In this document: piece after piece, positions 8,056-8,341 of the stretch
Layout of the letters: the number at the start of each line of letters is the position of its first letter
Position numbering within the stretch: position 1 is the first letter of the stretch
Origin: Oxalobacteraceae bacterium UBA5157
GTDB taxonomy: Bacteria; Pseudomonadota; Gammaproteobacteria; Burkholderiales; Burkholderiaceae_D
Reading direction: 5' to 3'
Assembly (NCBI GenBank): GCA_002415335.1
Contig: DHXL01000123.1
Location: 1-8,341, forward strand
DNA length: 8,341 nt
Position numbers and translations under genes: made by a program
Notes under the pieces: generated by a model
What the model saw: only the letters and a program-made list of their open reading frames with translations
Told to the model about the DNA's origin: nothing
The model's database searches: none

Positions 8056-8341
8056 CTAAAGCAGGGACGCTGCGAAGCGCTCCATGCGCGGCAAGTAGTA
8101 TCGTTCCGCATCAAGCGAAAATACCACGCGCTTGACTCGCCCCGTGAGCAACGCGCGTTTGACGAATCCGATGTATCTGGAATCCTTGCTGTTGTCACGG
8201 TTGTCGCCGAGCATCAAGTACTCCCCTTGCGGTACCGTGACCGGGCCGAAGCTGCGCATCGCGGGGCGTTGCGGCATCACGATGATGGGCCGCTGCCGTC
8301 CCAGCAAGTCTTCCTTCAGCATCAGTTGCCGCCCCTGATAG
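8056..8341 (-). CDS. Type I signal peptidase, C-terminal part (cut by the right edge)
   Basis: The frame runs in from the right edge (Tyr-Gln-Gly-Arg-Gln-Leu-Met...) and stops with TAG at 8058-8056, giving about 95 visible residues of an S26 signal peptidase. These membrane enzymes cut signal peptides from exported proteins on the outer face of the inner membrane. The diagnostic box E, GDNRDNSKDSR, is encoded at 8208-8176 and is followed by IGFV and TGRVKRVVFSLD. The catalytic Ser and Lys boxes and the membrane anchor lie outside the window, so activity cannot be judged. The tail (YYLPRMERF) and the upstream MPQRPAMRSFGP segment resemble the short paralogous signal peptidases I recall from beta- and gammaproteobacteria rather than canonical LepB of the lepA-lepB-rnc cluster, so no symbol is given. 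An internal ATG at 8322 is not the true start. The gene is convergent with glnE. Confidence 0.88.
   Translation of the reverse strand, partial: YQGRQLMLKEDLLGRQRPIIVMPQRPAMRSFGPVTVPQGEYLMLGDNRDNSKDSRYIGFVKRALLTGRVKRVVFSLDAERYYLPRMERFAASLL

Noticed and set aside
1..8341. Search for mobile elements, CRISPR, tRNA/rRNA, defence genes or a novel system
   Set aside because: No transposase, integrase, direct-repeat array, tRNA-like structure or region of aberrant composition was seen; all the coding capacity is taken by four conserved housekeeping-type genes.

Overview
This is an ordinary housekeeping stretch of a GC-rich Gram-negative chromosome. It most resembles a betaproteobacterium of the order Burkholderiales, perhaps Oxalobacteraceae (Herbaspirillum/Collimonas-like). 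That placement rests on protein character, codon use and the yhdP–nitrilase arrangement beside a divergent glnE; no database comparison was possible. Coding density is very high, all complete genes are intact, and there are no RNA genes, insertion sequences, CRISPR arrays or prophage genes.

Layout, left to right. Positions 1-99 are a short non-coding stretch with a GC-rich stem-loop and two overlapping sigma70-like promoters, both pointing left toward a gene that begins at or just beyond the left edge. Known synteny suggests that gene is tldD. Positions 100-912 (minus) encode a Nit-type carbon-nitrogen hydrolase. Positions 914-5098 (minus) encode a very large YhdP/AsmA-like envelope protein whose stop codon is one base from the hydrolase start. 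Positions 5099-5237 are the divergent control region. Positions 5238-7988 (plus; the frame is open from 5163) encode GlnE, the bifunctional adenylyltransferase of glutamine synthetase. Positions 7989-8055 are a short convergent gap. From 8056 to the right edge (minus) lies the C-terminal part of a type I signal peptidase, cut by the window.

The genes fall into three functional units. yhdP, nit and probably tldD form a leftward operon-like group combining an inner-membrane/periplasmic lipid-transport protein, a metabolite-repair amidase and, off the edge, a protease subunit. glnE is the nitrogen-control gene that adenylylates and deadenylylates glutamine synthetase, transcribed divergently on its own. 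The signal peptidase is a separate convergent gene for processing exported proteins.

I searched both strands for an unrecognised system and found none. The points worth a second look are the true glnE start, the promoters at the left edge, the tight yhdP-nit junction, and the fact that the signal peptidase looks like a paralog rather than the canonical LepB of the lepA-lepB-rnc cluster.
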